Source: an uncultured Selenomonadaceae bacterium (GTDB lineage: Bacteria > Bacillota > Negativicutes > Selenomonadales > Selenomonadaceae). From it: DNA of 33,605 bases. The notes below the pieces were generated by a model that was not told where the DNA came from, did not search any database, and worked only from the letters and a program-made list of their open reading frames with translations. The position numbers were made by a program, and so were the translations under genes. The stretch lies in NCBI GenBank assembly GCA_905233325.1, contig CAJODU010000023.1, positions 1 to 33,605 on the forward strand. The letters are read 5' to 3'. Of the stretch, positions 1 through 7,866 are shown piece by piece; position 1 is the first letter of the stretch; each line of letters begins with the position of its first letter.

Positions 1-753
1 TTATTGAAGTTAAATGGCGAATTGATAGATTATATCATAAGCGGAAGTGAATTTGATGAAGAATCTTGCCGTAGCGGATTTGGCTTTAACGGTGAATTTT
101 TGAGATTTGGTTCTTCAAGAAGTGATGTGTTATTTCATCAAGAAAAGTATAAGGAGAAAATTTATAATCATTACAACATAAATAAAGATGAGCATATATT
201 GATATATGCCCCAACTTTTCGCAATCATGATGCAAAAAAAATCTTTCACGATTTCAAATGGCAAGATTTAAATTTTAATATTCTGATTAATTCTTTAAAA
301 AAACGCTGGCAAGGACAATGGAAAATCTTTCTTAGACTACACCCGACTGTTAAAATTAAGTCAAAACAAATCAAACAACCTAATTATGTAATAGATGTCA
401 GTGATTATGAGGATAGTCAAGAACTTGTTGCAGCAGCCGATGTTATGATTTCGGATTATTCAAGTATTATGTTTGAACCCGCATATGTAATGAAACCGGT
501 GTTTTTATATGCACCTGACAAAGATGAATATCAAAAAAATGATAGAGGACTTTTGTTAAATTACGATTCTCTACCATTTTCAATTTCAACCACAAATGAG
601 GAATTGTCAGAGCAAATATTAAATTTTGATGAAGTTGAATACAAGAAAAATGTTCAAGCATTTCTTGATAAGTATGATGTACATGAGGACGGTCATGCTA
701 GTGAACGTGCGGCTAACTTTATAATGGAATTGCTTGTTAAAAATAATATTTAG
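1..753 (+). CDS. CDP-glycerol glycerophosphotransferase-like protein, C-terminal part (5' end outside window)
   Basis: This is the C-terminal ~250 residues of a TagB/TagF-type glycerophosphotransferase (CDP-glycerol glycerophosphotransferase family). Such enzymes transfer glycerol-phosphate or similar units onto a cell-surface polymer at the cytoplasmic face of the membrane. Visible family features are the SGSEFDE segment, GSSRSDVL, YAPTFR, the FLRLHP strand and DYSSIMFEP. The frame is open to the first base, and alignment with the neighbouring paralogue shows about 290 residues missing upstream, so the TTG at position 4 is not a real start. The region is clearly more AT-rich than the rest of the window, as is common for surface-polymer loci. 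The acceptor polymer cannot be told from sequence. The family call is firm; the exact substrate is unknown. Confidence 0.8.
   Translation, partial: LLKLNGELIDYIISGSEFDEESCRSGFGFNGEFLRFGSSRSDVLFHQEKYKEKIYNHYNINKDEHILIYAPTFRNHDAKKIFHDFKWQDLNFNILINSLKKRWQGQWKIFLRLHPTVKIKSKQIKQPNYVIDVSDYEDSQELVAAADVMISDYSSIMFEPAYVMKPVFLYAPDKDEYQKNDRGLLLNYDSLPFSISTTNEELSEQILNFDEVEYKKNVQAFLDKYDVHEDGHASERAANFIMELLVKNNI
583..659 (+). repeat. 77-bp identical patch, copy 1
   Basis: These 77 bp are identical to 2166-2242 in the tandem paralogue, whereas flanking coding sequence differs at many third positions and in amino acids. The patch encodes the STTNEELSEQ...VQA segment near the C-terminus. An exact match inside diverged copies suggests gene conversion or a short recombination event. 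Confidence 0.85.
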
Positions 754-766
754 TTAGGTGTTTAAT

Positions 767-2330
767 ATGGATCGTATAGACAATTTTATTGCGAGAGGAA
801 TGCACATAACAAAAAATCCTATAATTATAGATAAAACTTGGGAAGATTTTTGTAATGCAACTAATAAAAGGAAATTAATATTATATGATATTACTGAAAT
901 GATAGATTTTGTATTTATGAGGTGCAAAAAATTTTTTCCTATAATTGCTGCTATTGATAATGATAAAGAAAAACAAGGATATTATTTATCAGATTTCTTT
1001 GATGAAGACATTATAAATAATAAAAAAGATATAAAAATTTCTTCAAAAGAAATATTAAATAATTATAATCCTGATGAAGTAGTTATCTTAATATTAAGTT
1101 CAAAATATTATGAAGAAATTTCCGATTATTTAAATAAAATAAATTTTTATTGTTATTTCAGCGTTTTAAATTTAGAATACAATTATAGACAAAATATGAA
1201 ACAAAAAAATCTAAATTTTTATACTCATGATACCTATATGGAAAATTATGTAAAAGAATGTATAAAACTTTTTCCTATAAAAAATAATAAGATTATTTTT
1301 TACGGTTTAGGAAATTATTCAGATCATGGAAAATACATCACCGAACAATTACTGAAGATAAATAAAAATTTGGATATAGTTTGGGCAGTTAATAAAATAT
1401 CTGTTGATGTGCCAGAAGGTGTCAGGACGGTATATACAGGTAAATGGAAACAATATTTATTCGAGGTAGAAACTGCCAAGATATGGGTTTACGATACGCA
1501 TATTTATTCATATTTTCTAAAGCGTAAAGGTCAAATATATATTCAAACCAAACATTGGGGTAGTATTACATTAAAAAAATTTTCTTTGGATATTTCAAAA
1601 AGTATAAACAATGATAGGCTTAAATTAAGTGGTAAACTTATGGATTATATAATTAGTGGAAGCGAATTTGATGAGAATGCCTCTCGCAGAGGATTTGACT
1701 TTAAAGGAAATTTTGTAAGATTAGGTTCACCAAGAAGTGATGCAATGTTTCAAATTCAAAAATACAAAGAAAAAGTTTATAATATTTTTGAATTAAATCC
1801 TGATGAAAAAATTTTAATTTATGCACCTACATTTCGTGTATTGGCAAAATTTAGACTTTAATATTCTTTTAACGTCGTTAAAACAAAAATGGAGTGGTAA
1901 ATGGAAAATATTTCTTAGACTACATCCAAATGTTAAGATGAAATCAAAGTACATTAATCATCCAAAATATGTAATTGATGTAAGCAATTATGATGATAGT
2001 CAAGAACTGGTCGCAGCTTCCGATATTTTAATTTCTGATTTTTCAAGTATAATTTTTGAACAAGCATATGTATTAAAACCGGTGTTCCTTTATGCACCAG
2101 ATAAAGATACTTACGAAAGAGATGATCGCGAACTTTTGCTTGATTATGATTCATTGCCATTTCCTATTTCAACCACAAATGAGGAATTGTCAGAGCAAAT
2201 ATTAAATTTTGATGAAGTTGAATACAAGAAAAATGTTCAAGCCTTCCTTGATAAGTATGGTGTACACGAAGACGGCCATGCAAGTGAAAGAGCAGCTAAA
2301 TTTATTATTGAAAAATTATTGGAGAAGTAA
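767..2330 (+). pseudogene. CDP-glycerol glycerophosphotransferase-like gene, frameshifted by an internal deletion
   Basis: A second, tandem paralogue of the preceding gene. The ATG at 767 is chosen because AGGTG (756-760) lies 6 nt upstream. Residues ~35-130 form an N-terminal Rossmann-like segment (KRKLILYD, IAAIDNDKEKQG). The family domain follows, with IQTKHWGS in place of the more usual QTWHG-type motif, then SGSEFDE, GSPRSD and YAPTFR. Just after YAPTFR the frame hits a stop at 1859-1861, and the homologous sequence resumes at WQNLDFN in the +1 frame, running to 2330 with FLRLHP and DFSSIIFEQ. Compared with the first copy, 36 nt between the Arg and Trp codons are replaced by 4 nt (1838-1841), a net loss of 32 nt. 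The product is therefore probably non-functional unless two polypeptides are made. There is no good ribosome site for the downstream part. Confidence 0.75.
2166..2242 (+). repeat. 77-bp identical patch, copy 2
   Basis: Second copy of the identical patch at 583-659, placed near the 3' end of the interrupted paralogue. Identity stops abruptly on both sides (one-base differences immediately outside). Confidence 0.85.
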
Positions 2331-2333
2331 ATT

Positions 2334-2627
2334 ATGAAACTAAAATGCGCACTCTGCGGCAAAAAACTTGATGAAAAGGGTGCATTGATTCACAAGAATC
2401 AACAAGGACAGCGTGAGGTTATTTGTTATGACTGTTTCGAGAAGGAGACCGGCGTCGACTATCAGACATTTGCCTATCGCAGAGAGTCAGCCAAGCAGGT
2501 TTTCTTTGCAACAATCTTTTGTATCATATTGACGATTTACGCTTTTGTTGAGCAGGGACCTCTCTATGGTGTTGCAGGAATTGTTATCACTGTATTGATA
2601 TTCCTATTTGCCGGTAAAGCCAAATAA
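2334..2627 (+). CDS. Small zinc-ribbon plus membrane-helix protein, unknown function
   Basis: A 97-residue protein I cannot name. The N-terminus carries two CxxC pairs (CALC at 5-8, CYDC at 31-34) that look like a treble-clef or zinc-ribbon knuckle. The C-terminal half has two hydrophobic segments (about 55-70 and 76-93) that could form a membrane hairpin. The start is supported by GGAGAAG six bases upstream. It sits 3 bp after the interrupted glycerophosphotransferase, so it probably shares that transcript, and it converges on cdsA. Its base composition is closer to the genome average than to the AT-rich genes before it. Metal binding is inferred from the cysteine spacing only. Confidence 0.65.
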   Translation: MKLKCALCGKKLDEKGALIHKNQQGQREVICYDCFEKETGVDYQTFAYRRESAKQVFFATIFCIILTIYAFVEQGPLYGVAGIVITVLIFLFAGKAK

Positions 2628-2646
2628 AAAGACTCTCTCCACGCGT

Positions 2647-3531
2647 TCAAATTAATCCAACTATTATGATGAAGTAGTAAAAGATCGGTGCGGTAAAAAA
2701 AATGCTGTCGAATCTATCCAACATTCCGCCATGACCAGGCAGAAGTATTCCCGAATCCTTGACACCCGCAAACCTTTTTATTACCGATTCGACAAGATCG
2801 CCAAGCGTAGCAACTATCGCAAGTATGAAACCTAATACTGCCATCTCTGCAAACGGAAAGCCAAAACCGACATGACCAATCAAGACCGCCATAGCCATTG
2901 TACCGAGTACACCACCTATAAAGCCCTCAACCGTTTTTTTGGGACTTATGGAACTCGCGAGTTTGTGAGAACCTATCGCCACGCCGACGAAATAAGCAAA
3001 AGTATCACTCGACCAAGTACAGATGAACAGCAGCCAGATCATTGCACTGCCGGCGTCGAAGTTCAATGCCATCAAATTTTCAAGAGCACTTCCCACTGCA
3101 GATAATCCCGTTGATGTGAATGACTCCAAAGGCATTGCCTGACTTTCGTCGTCAAGGAATCTCAAAAGTATCAAATGTGTAAACGGCAAACCTATATACA
3201 GAACGCCCGCGATTGAGGCACAGGCGTCTATTGGTCTTACTGACCCGTGCAAGATCACCGTCATCAAGAAAATCAGCAGCATACCAATAGTCAGCACCGC
3301 CAAGAGTTCCTCAGTATTGCCGAGCCAAGCACAGCACAACATCAATATCAGCGTTAAAGCTCCAAGAATAAAGGTTATATCAAGCCCTTTTGCCTTCATC
3401 ATTGCGGAATACTCATACCAACCGATCAATGTGAGCAAAATGGCAAAGGCGGCAAACGGCAAGCCTCCGAGTTGGATCACGATGGCGGCGATTGCTATTC
3501 CGACGATTCCGCTTATTATTCTAACTATCAA
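2647..3531 (-). CDS. cdsA: Phosphatidate cytidylyltransferase (CDP-diglyceride synthase)
   Basis: Integral membrane enzyme that makes CDP-diacylglycerol from phosphatidic acid and CTP, the branch point of phospholipid synthesis. The 294-residue protein is almost entirely hydrophobic helices. Near the C-terminus it carries the family signature: SPKKTVEGFIGG, then GDLVESVIKR, KDSG, LPGHGGMLDRFDS. The start is taken as the TTG at 3531-3529 because AGGTGG (3542-3537) lies 5 nt upstream; a GTG at 3540 falls inside that ribosome site. The gene follows uppS by about 21 bp and is the last gene of the pyrH-frr-uppS-cdsA operon. The dxr and rseP genes that commonly follow in Bacillota are absent here. 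Confidence 0.95.
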   Translation of the reverse strand: MIVRIISGIVGIAIAAIVIQLGGLPFAAFAILLTLIGWYEYSAMMKAKGLDITFILGALTLILMLCCAWLGNTEELLAVLTIGMLLIFLMTVILHGSVRPIDACASIAGVLYIGLPFTHLILLRFLDDESQAMPLESFTSTGLSAVGSALENLMALNFDAGSAMIWLLFICTWSSDTFAYFVGVAIGSHKLASSISPKKTVEGFIGGVLGTMAMAVLIGHVGFGFPFAEMAVLGFILAIVATLGDLVESVIKRFAGVKDSGILLPGHGGMLDRFDSIFFTAPIFYYFIIIVGLI

Positions 3532-3552
3532 TAATACCACCTATTTCAGGAA

Positions 3553-4269
3553 CTACTTAATACTTCCAAAACGTCTGTCACGTTTAGCAAAGTCGGAAAG
3601 AGCTTGCAAAAACTCTTCCGGCTTAAAATTTGGGAATGGCGTTTCAGTAAACCAAAATTCAGCATAAGCTGACTGCCACAACAAAAAATTGCTGACTCTG
3701 AGATCGCCGCCGGTTCTGATCATTAAATCGACGGGCGGACTGTCACAGGTATCCAGTGCAGCCTCAAAAATATCAGCATCAATATCGTCAACTTTTAAAG
3801 TGCCTTCATTAACTTGACGAGCAATTTTTTGAGTTGCCCTGACTATCTCATCTTGTCCACCGTAATTTGTCGCAACATTGAATTTCAGCCCGGTATTATT
3901 CATCATCATATTTTCAGCGTCTCGTGCTTGTTTTATGAGACTTTCAGGCAATTCATCAATCCTGCCGATGAAGTGGATTTTGACGTTCTTCTCGTTGAGT
4001 TCGCGTTTCTCTTTCTCAAGGTACTCGCTAAAGAGGTGCATAAGAAAATCAACCTCTGTATGCGGTCTGTTCCAATTCTCGGTTGAGAAGGCATACACGG
4101 TTAAGGCTTCCAATTCAATATTCACGGCTGTTTTGATGATCTCTTTGAGAGTTTTGACACCCGCCAAATGACCGGCACTTCTGATTAAACCTTGATTTTG
4201 CGCCCAGCGTCCGTTGCCGTCCATGATGATTCCGACGTGGTGCGGCAATAGATTTTTATCTAAATTCAT
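3553..4269 (-). CDS. uppS: Undecaprenyl diphosphate synthase (cis-prenyltransferase)
   Basis: Cytoplasmic enzyme that condenses isopentenyl diphosphate units in cis to give the C55 lipid carrier used for peptidoglycan and surface polymers. The 238 residues carry the complete family pattern: IIMDGNGRWA with the catalytic Asp17, YAFSTENWNRP, and the C-terminal RTGGDLRVSNFLLWQ followed by AYAEFWF. The usual form of the last motif is RTSGE.R.SNFLLWQ, so Gly-Asp here is a mild variant. It sits between frr and cdsA on the same strand with short gaps. The ribosome site before the ATG is weak, which suggests translation coupled to the upstream gene. Confidence 0.97.
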   Translation of the reverse strand: MNLDKNLLPHHVGIIMDGNGRWAQNQGLIRSAGHLAGVKTLKEIIKTAVNIELEALTVYAFSTENWNRPHTEVDFLMHLFSEYLEKEKRELNEKNVKIHFIGRIDELPESLIKQARDAENMMMNNTGLKFNVATNYGGQDEIVRATQKIARQVNEGTLKVDDIDADIFEAALDTCDSPPVDLMIRTGGDLRVSNFLLWQSAYAEFWFTETPFPNFKPEEFLQALSDFAKRDRRFGSIK

Positions 4270-4293
4270 TATAAATTCAACATTCCAATCAAT

Positions 4294-4851
4294 TTAGACT
4301 TCCATAACCTCTTTTTCTTTTGTGGCTCTGGTGCTGTCAATTAATTTAATATACTTATCAAGTATCTTTTGAATTTTCTCCTGACCTTCTTTGCGATCGT
4401 CCTCAGTGATCTCCTTGTTCTTCTCTGCTTTCTTGATTGCCTCATTGCCGTCGCGGCGGATATTACGCATTGCAACTTTAGCCTCTTCGGCCTTTTTGTT
4501 GACAACTTTCACAAGTTCCTTTCGTCTCTCTTGAGTGAGCTGAGGAATGGCAAGGCGTATCGTTGTGCCGTCGGAGTTCGGAGTAAGCCCCAAATCTGAC
4601 TTTTGAATGGCTTTTTCAATGTCTTTCAGAGTGCCCTTATCATAAGGCTTAATCATTATCATACGTGCTTCGGGGACAGTGACGCTTGCCATCTGATTGA
4701 CAGGTGTCGGCGTTCCATAATAATCGACCATAACTTTGTCGAGGAGCGAAGGAGCCGCTCTTCCTGCTCTAAGCGAACCATAATCTTTTTTGAGACCTTC
4801 GAGGGTCTTTTTCATTTTCTCTTCTTGAGACTTCATTATGTCGTCAATCAT
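4294..4851 (-). CDS. frr: Ribosome recycling factor
   Basis: Splits the post-termination ribosome together with EF-G. The 185-residue length is the family norm. Recognisable parts are LRAGRAAPSLLDKVMVDYYG, the TPVNQMASVTVPEARM segment, and the C-terminal helix rich in charged residues (RRDGNEAIKKAEKNKEITED). Starts at ATG 4851 with only a weak AAAGG 11 nt upstream, following pyrH by 32 bp in the same operon. Confidence 0.98.
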   Translation of the reverse strand: MIDDIMKSQEEKMKKTLEGLKKDYGSLRAGRAAPSLLDKVMVDYYGTPTPVNQMASVTVPEARMIMIKPYDKGTLKDIEKAIQKSDLGLTPNSDGTTIRLAIPQLTQERRKELVKVVNKKAEEAKVAMRNIRRDGNEAIKKAEKNKEITEDDRKEGQEKIQKILDKYIKLIDSTRATKEKEVMEV

Positions 4852-4883
4852 TATTTACATCTGCCTTTCAAAAAATTTTTATG

Positions 4884-5591
4884 TCAACTTACAGTTGTGC
4901 CGATCTCTTCACCCATCGCCGCTTTGTAGATGTTTTCGTAGTTATCAATATTGAACACGACAAGCGGGATCTCATTATCCATACAAAGTGAAGTTGCGGT
5001 TGAGTCCATAACATGCAAACCGCGATTCAATATCTCAATGTAGGAGAGCTTGTCGAACTTCTTCGCGTCGTTGCACTTGTTGGGGTCTTTATCATAAATT
5101 CCGTCAGTACCCTTCTTCGCCATGAGTATGACATCAGCCTCAACTTCTGCTGCCCTAAGTGCCGCAGTAGTATCAGTGGAGAAGTAAGGGTTGCCTGTTC
5201 CGGCTCCGAATATCACAACTCTGCCCTTTTCGAGATGACGGACTGCCCTTCTTCTGATGTAAGGCTCCGCAACCTCACGCATTTCAATAGCCGTCTGAAC
5301 TCTCGTAAAAACTCCCATCTTCTCAAGAGAGTCCTGCAGTGCCAAGGCGTTCATAACAGTAGCCAACATTCCCATGTAGTCCGCTGAGGCACGATCCATA
5401 CCTTTGGCACTTCCGCTCAATCCTCGCCAAATGTTTCCGCCGCCCACAACGATTGCCACTTCAAGTTTTTCGTCATGTATTTTTTTGATTTGTTTTGCCA
5501 GCTCTTCGACCACTTCTGGGTTTATACCGTAGGTGCGATCTCCTGCCAATGATTCTCCGCTTAATTTTAATACTATTCTTTTATATTTCAA
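4884..5591 (-). CDS. pyrH: UMP kinase
   Basis: Amino-acid-kinase-fold enzyme that phosphorylates UMP to UDP in pyrimidine nucleotide synthesis. Motifs seen are LKLSGESLAG at the N-terminus, VVGGGNIWRG, MGMLATVMNALAL, FGAGTGNPYFSTDT and AKKGTDGIYDKDP. I place the start at the TTG at 5591-5589 (MKYKRIVLKLSGE, 235 aa). GGAGGTG lies 6 nt upstream, while the ATG and GTG codons further upstream overlap that ribosome site. It is the first gene of a minus-strand operon with frr, uppS and cdsA. The rpsB-tsf genes that usually precede pyrH in Bacillota are not here; instead a divergent LysR gene lies upstream. Confidence 0.97.
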   Translation of the reverse strand: MKYKRIVLKLSGESLAGDRTYGINPEVVEELAKQIKKIHDEKLEVAIVVGGGNIWRGLSGSAKGMDRASADYMGMLATVMNALALQDSLEKMGVFTRVQTAIEMREVAEPYIRRRAVRHLEKGRVVIFGAGTGNPYFSTDTTAALRAAEVEADVILMAKKGTDGIYDKDPNKCNDAKKFDKLSYIEILNRGLHVMDSTATSLCMDNEIPLVVFNIDNYENIYKAAMGEEIGTTVS

Positions 5592-5659
5592 TACACACAC
5601 CTCCATAAACATTTACTCTTGAAAATATCATTCAGCATAAATAAAAGTTTTCCTGCTTA

Positions 5660-5688
5660 TTGCACAAAAAAAGTTTTCGGTGTACAAT
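5660..5688 (+). promoter_or_regulatory. Promoter of the LysR gene, embedded in a near-palindrome
   Basis: TTGCAC (5660-5665), 17-nt spacer, TACAAT (5683-5688), 41 bp before the LysR start. The ends form an imperfect dyad (ATTGCAC ... GTACAAT). Read on the minus strand the same segment offers TTGTAC-17-TGCAAT pointing toward pyrH, so divergent promoters may overlap here. A LysR-type T-N11-A binding site would fit this arrangement, but that is inference. Confidence 0.6.
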
Positions 5689-5729
5689 AGTGACAATAGA
5701 TTTTAATTATTAAAGAAGGAAGTGTTGAT

Positions 5730-6599
5730 ATGGAACTCAGGCAATTAGAATATTTCCAGATGGCAAGCCGCCTCAAAAATATCACACGTGCGGCAAAGCG
5801 GCTGAGGGTTTCACAGCCAAATATTACCGTGGCAATAAAAAAACTTGAGGCGGAATTGGGGATTCAATTATTTGATCGTAGTCAAAAGCAACTCTCTCTC
5901 ACGCCGGAAGGTGCAGTATTCTTGGAACGTGTCAATACTGCTCTTCGTTGTTTAAATGATGCAGTTGCTGAAGTAAATGATTTCAAGCAGCTTCAAAAGG
6001 GTGTAATAAAGATCGGTATTCCTTCGATGATGGGTGCGTTTCTTTTTCCAAAAATCTTTTCTGGCTTTCAAACAAGGCATCCTTCTCTTGATGTCCTTTT
6101 ATTTGAAGAGGGATCCATTGCCATTCGTGAAATGCTTGATCGTGATGAATTGGATTTCGGAATAGTGATTACTTCGGACGCTTCGCCTTCTCTTAATATT
6201 CTGCCGATGACTCGCTCTCAGCTGGTTGCTTGTGTTCCTGCGGCCTCTTCACTCGCCAAGAAAAATAAAATCACAAATGAAGATATAGCTGATGCTAATC
6301 TCATTGTTATGAAACAAGGCTCTTACCTTAGGCAGATCGTTCAGGATAGATTCCACGCGATCAATGTTAAGCCGAATATTGTCCTTGAGTCCAGTCAAAT
6401 TACCACTATCAAGGGATTGGTAGCTCATGGCGTCGGAATAGCCTTTCTGCTGGATTTCATTGCAGAAGATAATTCTGACTTGCGTGCTGTGCCGCTGGAG
6501 GAGCCTATCTTTGTTGATATTGGGCTGGCTTGGAAAAAAGATCGCTACGTTTCTAAAGCTGCTCAGGCTTTTATCAATTTCTGCAAGGATCCGATTTAG
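5730..6599 (+). CDS. LysR-family transcriptional regulator
   Basis: A 289-residue regulator of typical LysR length. Residues 1-60 form the winged helix-turn-helix (MELRQLEYFQMASRLKNITR, then AAKRLRVSQPNITVAIKKLE, LGIQLFDR). The rest is the periplasmic-binding-protein-like effector domain starting near KGVIKIGIPSMMG. The start has AAGGAAG upstream with normal spacing. It is divergent from the pyrH operon and is followed at 18 bp by an rfbD-like gene, with which it could share a transcript. LysR proteins usually regulate a divergent neighbour and themselves, but here that neighbour is an essential housekeeping operon, so the target may lie elsewhere. The effector cannot be read from the sequence. 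Confidence 0.92.
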   Translation: MELRQLEYFQMASRLKNITRAAKRLRVSQPNITVAIKKLEAELGIQLFDRSQKQLSLTPEGAVFLERVNTALRCLNDAVAEVNDFKQLQKGVIKIGIPSMMGAFLFPKIFSGFQTRHPSLDVLLFEEGSIAIREMLDRDELDFGIVITSDASPSLNILPMTRSQLVACVPAASSLAKKNKITNEDIADANLIVMKQGSYLRQIVQDRFHAINVKPNIVLESSQITTIKGLVAHGVGIAFLLDFIAEDNSDLRAVPLEEPIFVDIGLAWKKDRYVSKAAQAFINFCKDPI

Positions 6600-6617
6600 T
6601 GAAAAGGAGTATCTTTC

Positions 6618-7460
6618 GTGAAAATATTAGTTACAGGTATAACGGGACAGCTCGGTTTTGATGTTATGGCTGAACTGCAGAGAAGAAATATTGAGGCTGT
6701 TGGTGCTGCTCGGAGAGATTTTGATCTCACAGATGATGCCGCCATTGAAAATTTTATCAAATTTCACAAGCCCGATGCTGTCATTCATTGTGCCGCCTAT
6801 ACTGCCGTCGACAAGGCAGAAGATGAGGCAGAAACGGCACTGCAGATCAACGGCCGCGCCACTGAGGTTATAGCCCAAACTTGCAAGGATATTGACGCCA
6901 AGATGATTTACATAAGCACTGACTATGTATTCCCTGGTACAGGTGATATGCCTTACGAAGTCGATGATCCAAAAGATCCGCCCAACGCCTATGGTCGTTC
7001 CAAGCTCGCAGGTGAAGAGGCGGTTATCAAAAATTTAGATAAATATTTCATTGTGAGGATTAGCTGGGTGTTTGGTGTCAACGGCAAGAATTTTGTCAAG
7101 ACAATGCTGCGATTGAGCGAGACTAAGGACAAGCTGACGGTTGTGAATGATCAGATCGGTTCACCGACTTACACCGCCGACGTTGCGCCTCTTCTCGTTG
7201 ATATGGTGCAGACTGACAAATATGGTATCTATCACGCGACAAATGAAGGTTTCTGCTCTTGGGCGGAGTTCGCCGCAGAAATATTCCGTCAAGCCGGTGC
7301 TAAGACGGAAGTTATACCTGTGCCTTCAACTGAATACCCCACTAAGGCAATAAGACCCAAAAATTCAAGACTGAGTAAACAAAAACTCGACAGTGCAGGA
7401 TTTAAACGTTTGCCTGATTGGAAAGATGCCGTCAAGCGTTTCTTGTCTGTCATCCGCTAA
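6618..7460 (+). CDS. rfbD: dTDP-4-dehydrorhamnose reductase-like protein
   Basis: Extended short-chain dehydrogenase/reductase of the RmlD/RfbD family, which reduces dTDP-4-keto-L-rhamnose to dTDP-L-rhamnose with NAD(P)H for surface polysaccharides. The 280 residues begin with the nucleotide-binding motif MKILVTGITGQLG, followed by AVIHCAAYTAVDKAE, YISTDYVFPG with the active-site Thr, the catalytic YGRSK (Tyr-x3-Lys), ISWVFG and VVNDQIGSPTYT. GTG start with AAAAGGAG upstream. rfbA, rfbB and rfbC are not in the window, so the gene is separated from the rest of the pathway here. A related nucleotide-sugar reductase is possible. Confidence 0.88.
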   Translation: MKILVTGITGQLGFDVMAELQRRNIEAVGAARRDFDLTDDAAIENFIKFHKPDAVIHCAAYTAVDKAEDEAETALQINGRATEVIAQTCKDIDAKMIYISTDYVFPGTGDMPYEVDDPKDPPNAYGRSKLAGEEAVIKNLDKYFIVRISWVFGVNGKNFVKTMLRLSETKDKLTVVNDQIGSPTYTADVAPLLVDMVQTDKYGIYHATNEGFCSWAEFAAEIFRQAGAKTEVIPVPSTEYPTKAIRPKNSRLSKQKLDSAGFKRLPDWKDAVKRFLSVIR

Positions 7461-7513
7461 AAAATTGTACTTTCTCATCATTTGGAGATATTATACAGAT
7501 TATAAAAAAACAC

Positions 7514-7542
7514 TTGACAGACTTCACATTAGTTGGTATACT
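7514..7542 (+). promoter_or_regulatory. Strong promoter of tRNA-Ser
   Basis: TTGACA (7514-7519), 17-nt spacer, TATACT (7537-7542). The tRNA 5' end is 13 nt after the -10 box, consistent with a very short leader. Confidence 0.85.
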
Positions 7543-7555
7543 TGTAAAGTCTTAC

Positions 7556-7647
7556 GGAGAGTTGTCCGAGTTGGTCGAAGGAGCACGACTGGAAATCGTG
7601 TAGACGTTGATAGCGTCTCGAGGGTTCGAATCCCTCACTCTCCGCCA
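7556..7647 (+). tRNA. tRNA-Ser (anticodon GGA)
   Basis: A full class II tRNA can be folded. The acceptor GGAGAGT (7556-7562) pairs with ACTCTCC (7637-7643), followed by discriminator G and encoded CCA. The anticodon arm CACGA/TCGTG carries loop CTGGAAA, giving anticodon GGA (Ser, UCC/UCU). There is a long variable arm (AGACG/CGTCT) as expected for tRNA-Ser, and a T arm GAGGG-TTCGAAT-CCCTC. It sits directly before the SRP RNA and dnaX, a conserved Bacillota arrangement. Confidence 0.97.
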
Positions 7648-7682
7648 TTTGTTTGTTAAAGGTCTGCATTATGATTTTGAGT

Positions 7683-7828
7683 TGTTTCAGCTATGAATGC
7701 AGAGGACTGGTTTTTCCGAACAATATAAGGAGTTGGCAATCTCGCCAGGGCATGTGCAGCAACGAGAGTTTCTTGCAACACCGCTTGTTTCGGCTCAAGG
7801 CTAATCCTTTGCATTGATAGCTGAAATT
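7683..7828 (+). ncRNA. ffs: Signal recognition particle RNA (4.5S/scRNA type)
   Basis: The 219-bp gap between tRNA-Ser and dnaX folds into one long rod. The outer stem 7685-7706 pairs with 7805-7826 (20 of 22 positions). Next come CCGAACAA (7716-7723) with TTGTTTCGG (7785-7793), GTTGGCAA (7732-7739) with TTGCAAC (7773-7779), and TCTCG (7740-7744) with CGAGA (7763-7767). At the tip the conserved domain IV sides CAGG (7746-7749) and AGCA (7758-7761) face each other. A TATGAT -10-like box (7670-7675) fits a 5' end near 7683. Position in the tRNA-Ser/SRP RNA/dnaX order supports the call. No Alu-type extension is seen, so this is the short form (~145 nt). The apical hairpin is two nucleotides shorter than the usual form. 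Confidence 0.85.
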
Positions 7829-7866
7829 TTTGTATAGGAAATAATCAACAAGAAAGAGGCATTGTT

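Noticed and set aside
4..6. TTG at position 4 as the start of the first gene
   Set aside because: The frame is open to the window edge and the paralogue shows that about 290 residues precede this point.
1821..2330. A separate 169-residue transferase gene beginning at 1821
   Set aside because: Its first codons overlap the preceding frame out of register, with no ribosome site, and the homology runs straight through from the upstream ORF.
7648..7866. A small protein gene between the tRNA and dnaX
   Set aside because: No frame has a start with a ribosome site; the segment folds as SRP RNA.
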